Positions 18,605 through 22,726 of a DNA stretch of 22,726 nt are shown piece after piece (the first letter of the stretch is position 1; each line of letters opens with the position of its first letter). The translations under genes were made by a program, and so were the position numbers. The stretch is taken from NCBI GenBank assembly GCA_025769875.1, contig JAGFNK010000761.1:1-22726 (forward strand), given 5' to 3'. The notes below the pieces were generated by a model that was given only the letters and a program-made list of their open reading frames with translations, was not told where the DNA came from and made no database searches. This DNA is from Russula earlei. Its lineage: Eukaryota; Basidiomycota; Agaricomycetes; Russulales; Russulaceae.

Positions 18605-19201
18605 TTATGATCTACCCCCTTGTTGGTTCATCTATAATCTCTTTGTTATTGTTCTCTCTTGTCACCCTTGTCCCCTTGGTTACTATTTCACCCCTTGATG
18701 CTGATGGTCCCTATTTGTTTCATCTATTGTGTTTCACTTATTGTGTTTCGCTTACTGTGTTTCATTTATTGTCAAGTTACTTGTGCTATTGGCTCACCCT
18801 TATCTATTATTCTGCTTATGGTACTGTACAGCCTCGCCACATACAGTATTTAAGTGCCGGTAAAAGCTGGGGAATGCCCCAAGCTTAGCTTTGTCCCATT
18901 TCCTGTCACATCCCTTGCCCTGTACATTCTCTCAATCACAACTTGCTTGTGCTGGCTTACATCTTGCTTGACCTGAACACACCTCAAGGAACCCTTGTGT
19001 TCCTCCTCTGCTTCTCTCTCATTGTCCTCCTCTCCTGTGAAACCAGGGGATCGACTCTGTCTGCAGACTGAGTCATTGTCTGACTCAGCCTTGAGACGCT
19101 AAACCTCTGATCCGGTCTCTTTGAGCCGGCCCCATTGAACCCTTGAACCAAGTCACAGGGACTTGCCCCCACTGAACCTTGAGCTAACGCTCTTACAGCC
19201 G
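18605..19201 (+). mobile_element. LTR-like insertion, ~597 bp, in the SWIM-type gene
   Basis: The gene frame ...KVTPN stops at 18604 and resumes with ATTPKYIAHAEVL at 19203. CAATG is present on both sides (18600-18604 and 19202-19206) as a 5-bp target duplication. With these edges the insert reads TTATGATC...CAGCCG, which are not canonical ends; TGTTATGATC (from 18603) and CTTACA (ending near 19196) would be canonical but then no duplication fits, so the edges are uncertain by a few bases. A TATA-like TATTTAAG lies at 18847-18854 and GCCCCAAGCTTAG begins at 18876, as in the other LTRs. No coding region is present. Confidence 0.65.
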
Positions 19202-20128
19202 CAATGCCACAACACCCAAGTACATTGCACATGCAGAAGTCCTTGAAGACACACATCATTTGGGCCACTCAAAGCCACTCTCAACCTATCAAAAGCACTT
19301 CAAGTCATCTTGGAAACAGCTTGTGGACACATCTGTCAGTGGGAATATTTATGTTACAGATGCTACTATGTGGACACGCAATTGTGGACAGCAAAAGTAC
19401 CACAGCCAGCACCTCTGCAAATGCCTTGTCCAATCAGTACAACCTCCACCCATGCACTTCTGGTGTCAAGTTGTCTGTTACTGCATTTTGCCACTTTATT
19501 GCCACCCTGCACTTGTATCTGATATCGAAGGGATGGATGTTGAGCACCCTGATCCTGATGAAGGCAGTATCACTGATGGAGATGATCATGTCTGGATGGG
19601 AAATCCAGATATGCTGGTGGAAGGCCAATGGCAAGAGTTTGATCTTGAGGGTATGCTAGGCAAGCGGCCATGCAGTGTCATGTTGATGAGTACTGAAGAA
19701 TTGTCATCATCGGCTGAACACAACATGGAGGAGGTACAAGGGCTTCTCAATGATGGGGATGAGAGTGATCTTGAGGAAGAAGTACATCAATGACTCTAAT
19801 CATCAGAACAGCTACTCACTCTCATCAAAGCTACAAATCAAGATCAATGCACTTTCAATACAGGCAGACAAGCTTGTTGAGGCAGCTGAGATTATCTGAT
19901 CACAACTCCTGCATAAAAATAAGATTTTGATCAACAGCATCATGTCCCAGGACATTGGAGCCAATTTTAGTCATCTAATAAAGGGTGTTCAACATGTAGA
20001 GAAGACAGGAAAGATGATGACCATGCACCTGGGCTTGCACTGGAGATCATGAGGCTGCACAGACCTCACAGAACACCATGGGATATCAAATCCAAGGCAA
20101 GAGCTTAGATTCAGATGATGACATTTGA
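19202..20128 (+). pseudogene. SWIM-type gene remnant, 3' fragment
   Basis: The frame from 19203 gives KYIAHAEVLEDTHHLGHSKP, then a degenerate SWIM finger (WTRNCGQQKYHSQHLCKCLV). The expected CxC...CxH is damaged: the first Cys reads Arg and the final His reads Cys. It goes on with PPPMHFW and LPLYCHPALV, an acidic stretch, and stops at TGA 19791-19793. After a +1 shift it continues with QADKLVEAAEII-stop-SQLLHKNK and IMSQDIGANFSHLIKGVQHVE. After one more shift it ends with NTMGYQIQGKSLDSDDDI and TGA at 20126-20128. SWIM fingers bind DNA or protein and often go with MULE transposases. The gene is dead. Confidence 0.6.
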
Positions 20129-20684
20129 TATCTACAATGACAATTGGCAGTTTTTGGCTGCCAGGGGTGTGTGCAGAGGAGCACATCCCTGGGATCAATT
20201 TGATCCCTCAAATTTTGGCATTTCCCTCAGGGGAAATAAAATTCTTTCTACTCCTTTTGTTTTGCTCTCAGATCATGATTGAAATGGTCTGAAAACCAAG
20301 AACATGAATATTCCATTACAGTTTCTGCTCTCCCATCCCTGACAAAAACACAAATGCATGACTCAATCAGACGCATGCACCAAAACCGGAGCGAGTGCAT
20401 CAGCCAGACCAATGGACAATGCCTTATTTCCAACAAAGTCCGACATTCCCTTGCTATATGATTCCATTTCATTTTTCTTTCCATTTCCAGCCCAAAAGCC
20501 TCCTAAAAATCTTAAATCTTCACTCCTATCTCATAAAAAGCCTACTATTGTATCCAAATGATTAGAGTGTTGTGTTCACTGTCTCGAAAACTCCTCAGCG
20601 TGCACGATTTCCCCTCTTGTCTTCCAATCCCTGCTCCAAACTGAAATTATAACTCCAACTGCAATAAAATTGCCCTTCCACGAC
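20129..20684. other. Intergenic stretch
   Basis: No gene is seen. Two small palindromes lie at about 20191-20207 (GGGATCAA-T-TTGATCCC) and 20219-20236 (ATTTCCC-TCAG-GGGAAAT). Short plus and minus open frames around 20248-20561 overlap on both strands and have no recognisable domain. Confidence 0.4.
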
Positions 20685-21094
20685 GGGCAGGAAGGGATAA
20701 GTTGACTCTGCTTATAGTCAACTCAGTGGATAATAAGAGTAAAATATTTCAAGTGCTGAGTAGGGCTCTGTTGCAGGCCACAAATTATATTACATAAGTA
20801 ATGACCTTAGTTGAGCACGAAAAATGTGACAAAAAAGGTTAAATATGGAGAGTCTACTCATTCCGGCACAACTTTACCCAGGCTAGGTAATGTTGTGCTA
20901 GGTAAAGTTGTGCCGGAATGAGTAGACTCTCCATATTTAACCTTTTTTGTCACATTTTTCGTGCTCAACTAAGGTCATTACTTATGTAATATAATTTGTG
21001 GCCTGCAACAGAGCCCTACTCAGCACTTGAAATATTTTACTCTTATTATCCACTGAGTTGACTATAAGCAGAGTCGACTTATCCCTTCCTGCCC
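20685..21094. repeat. Foldback element: 194-bp arms, 22-bp loop
   Basis: The left arm 20685-20878 is the reverse complement of the right arm 20901-21094. I find a single mismatch (T in GTTGAC on the left, C opposite on the right). The loop 20879-20900 carries CTAGGTAATGTTGTG, which partly repeats into the right arm as CTAGGTAAAGTTGTG. The ends are GGGCAGGAAGGG and its complement. There is no coding capacity, and no clear target duplication (CCACGAC before, AGTCATG after). A foldback-type MITE or a fresh palindromic duplication would both fit. It lies about 225 bp upstream of the PL14 start. Confidence 0.9.
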
Positions 21095-21319
21095 AGTCAT
21101 GTTCGTTTGTTGAATTTGCCGTTATTTATTTTCCACGTGATGCATCACATGTAGTGTTCACTCGCGATTGGCATTAACAAACTTTGGCGTTGTTTGCATA
21201 TCACGTGGTTGCGTCACAACCTGCTGGGTGAATAGCGTTTAGTCGCGTCACGTTATCTGAAAACAACAATAACTACCAGAATAAAACACTTTTCAAGAAA
21301 AAAACTGTCATCCTGTTAC
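21095..21319 (+). promoter_or_regulatory. Upstream region of the PL14 gene
   Basis: Two CACGTG palindromes (21134-21139 and 21202-21207) are the classic E-box core of bHLH factors. GCGTCAC occurs at about 21211 and 21245, and an inverted CCAAT core (ATTGG) near 21168. No clear TATA box is seen. The foldback element ends at the left border and could affect expression. Confidence 0.45.
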
Positions 21320-22405
21320 ATGTCCTGTCATTCAGCCCTACTCCCTGTTTCATCAAATAGCATTCTCATTGGCTTCACCACTGATCAGAATCGGGTTCCT
21401 GCCCACCCTCGAATCGTCCCAGTACGAATATTCGAGGACCCATCTCTTGGTGTGCACAAAATTAGCCATCCCAATGTCCTTCAACATCGGACAATCGCCA
21501 TTGATGGGAGGCTCGCATGGGAAGCACTTTACCCACAAGGAAGTATCAACCCCAGCGGTGCACTGAAGGGGGGGTTTGGGTTCTACGTGGCGGGCCCGAA
21601 AGCTTTTGCCGATGCTTTGGACGAATACGCCCGTGAGATCGTCCTAGGTTATGAAGTTCTCTTCGAAAGTGGTTTTAGCTGGGCAAAAGGCGGAAAGCTT
21701 CCAGGATTATGTACGTGTAGTCCATGCGGTGTCAACTGTGAGTCTATGACTGAAGCTAGGGTGAAGATGGGGGTGTTGGTGATAAGGCATATGGCTGCAC
21801 TGGTGGACGAAAAGCACATCGATGCCAATGCTTCAATTTGCGCTTCATGTGGCGGTACGTCGCTCGTTTATATCCTTTGGGATGCTAGAAAATTTGTAAT
21901 GATAGAGCCAACGGAGAAGGGGAGCTCTACACTTACCTTCCGCAGACAGATGTAAATCTGGAGCGCTTGCGCACGGTTCCTGGCGCGCACGAATCCTCAG
22001 ACTACGGTTTTTCTCTTGGTCGTGGGGCGTGGGGTTTCAACTCAGGTCGTTGGATGTCATTGGGCATCCGGTTAAGGTTGAATGATGTCGGGTTTCAGAA
22101 TGGTACGTCAAAGTTTCTGCAATCCGCATTGAAACTTTCACATTATATCCGCTGGTAGGTGAGATCGAGGCATTCATCGACGGTAGATCAGTTTTGCTTG
22201 TTGACAGATTGGTCCTCCGTGAGGACCATTCTGCGCGAATTCGGGGGGCCCATTTTCAAACATTCTTCGGCGGTTTGTCTCCTGAGGTTGCTTGTCCTGC
22301 GCTATTGTGTTTTATGGACTCTTTGCAGGTCACACACCAGATTGGGCCTCACCACGCGATCAAAAGTCTTGGTTTGCCTCTCTCTCCGGCGCTGTCGTAA
22401 AATAG
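21320..22405 (+). CDS. Polysaccharide lyase family 14 protein (alginate/glucuronan lyase-like), five exons
   Basis: PL14 enzymes cleave polyuronates by beta-elimination. Splicing was read by hand: exons 21320-21710, 21767-21854, 21906-22102, 22159-22272 and 22329-22405. The four introns are 51-56 nt; three have GTACGT donors, the last GTTTGT, and all end in AG. The joined frame is 867 nt (288 residues), typical for this family. Motifs in order: EALYPQGSINPSG, GGFGFYVAGP, SWAKGGKLPG, GGVGDKAYGCTGGR, CQCFNLRFMWR, GELYTYLPQTD, GFSLGRGAWGFNSGRW, IEAFIDG, GAHFQTFFGG and DWASPRDQKSWFASLSG, then TAG. No signal peptide is evident, so the start is uncertain and an upstream exon is possible. No stop or frameshift breaks the gene. 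The exact substrate cannot be told. Confidence 0.88.
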
Positions 22406-22726
22406 ATCTCTGAGCATAGAGCTAATAGTCGGTCGTGAGAATATCTTGCTACCAGGTATGCGCCCCTGTGTGATCACACATTGATATCATCACTGGCGTT
22501 TCGTGAAATGCTCATCTTGGATTGGACGTCTTATCCCATTATGGTCATAACACGTGAGAGTGCATAAAATACACGCCGCCGTGCTCCGTGCCCGTTATGA
22601 TACACCAAGTTTGCAAGATAGGAAGTAAAGAAATCCAAGAGTGGACTGTAGTTTGTGGCCAAAAGTAGCTGTTCACTAGGTCATATGCATCATCAAAAAA
22701 ATTAGTAGTTTATGTGATTATTGAAA
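22406..22726. other. 3' flank of the PL14 gene
   Basis: No further gene is visible. A CACGTG lies near 22551. No clear AATAAA follows the stop closely, as is common in fungi. Confidence 0.4.

Noticed and set aside
18496..18888. 130-codon frame read as one protein
   Set aside because: Only the first ~36 codons belong to the SWIM-type gene; the rest is translation of the LTR-like insert.
20185..20240. Two short palindromes resembling bacterial terminators
   Set aside because: The region is fungal nuclear DNA and the T-run after a stem is absent; the stems are short enough to arise by chance.
20550..20640. Possible tRNA or SINE (words such as GATTAGAGTG, TCTCGAAAAC)
   Set aside because: No convincing A and B boxes at the right distance and no cloverleaf stems.
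20685..21094. Foldback read as a CRISPR array or two LTRs
   Set aside because: It is inverted, not direct, with only two arms, no spacers and no TG...CA ends.

Overview
The window looks like nuclear DNA of a filamentous basidiomycete (Agaricomycetes). The evidence is a polysaccharide lyase family 14 (PL14) gene split by four 51-56 nt introns, a SWIM-zinc-finger gene remnant of a type I know from basidiomycetes, and Ty3/gypsy retrotransposons with chromodomains. About 80% of the window is transposon DNA or repeats. The only gene that looks intact is the PL14 gene at the right end. All assignments are from reading the sequence; no database search was run.

Layout. 1-383: unassigned, with a perfect 22-bp palindrome made of two AP-1/Gcn4-type sites. 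384-1145: an inverted array of ~114-bp repeats. 1222-2103: solo LTR on the minus strand with a 5-bp target duplication. 2109-3839: AT-rich non-coding DNA with a 190-bp tandem duplication, then a TATA-bearing leader-like stretch. 3840-6406: broken, proline-rich reading frames of unknown origin. 6407-12182: element A, an old gypsy element (gag, protease, RT, RNase H, integrase, chromodomain, then an extra zinc-knuckle ORF called ORF-X here). A 386-bp solo LTR sits in its integrase. 12183-18482: element B, a younger relative that keeps the gag tail, a textbook -1 frameshift signal, protease (split by a second copy of the first solo LTR), RT, RNase H, integrase, chromodomain, ORF-X, polypurine tract and 3' LTR. 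18483-20128: a SWIM-type gene remnant, cut by the B LTR and by a further ~597-bp LTR-like insertion. 20685-21094: a nearly perfect foldback with 194-bp arms. 21320-22405: the PL14 gene.

How it fits together. A and B share pol order and ORF-X, so ORF-X is probably a standing part of this lineage. The A 3' LTR and the B 5' LTR plus most of gag are missing; a deletion seems to have fused ORF-X of A to gag of B. Later insertions left three solo LTRs with intact 5-bp target duplications. Many nonsense codons are TGA, several facing Arg in the sister copy, which points to C-to-T decay at CpG. The signals most worth following are ORF-X, the frameshift signal, a coding-region copy of the 3' polypurine tract, a start-site motif shared by three LTR families at fixed distance from TATA, the inverted 38-codon repeat array, and the foldback in front of the PL14 gene.
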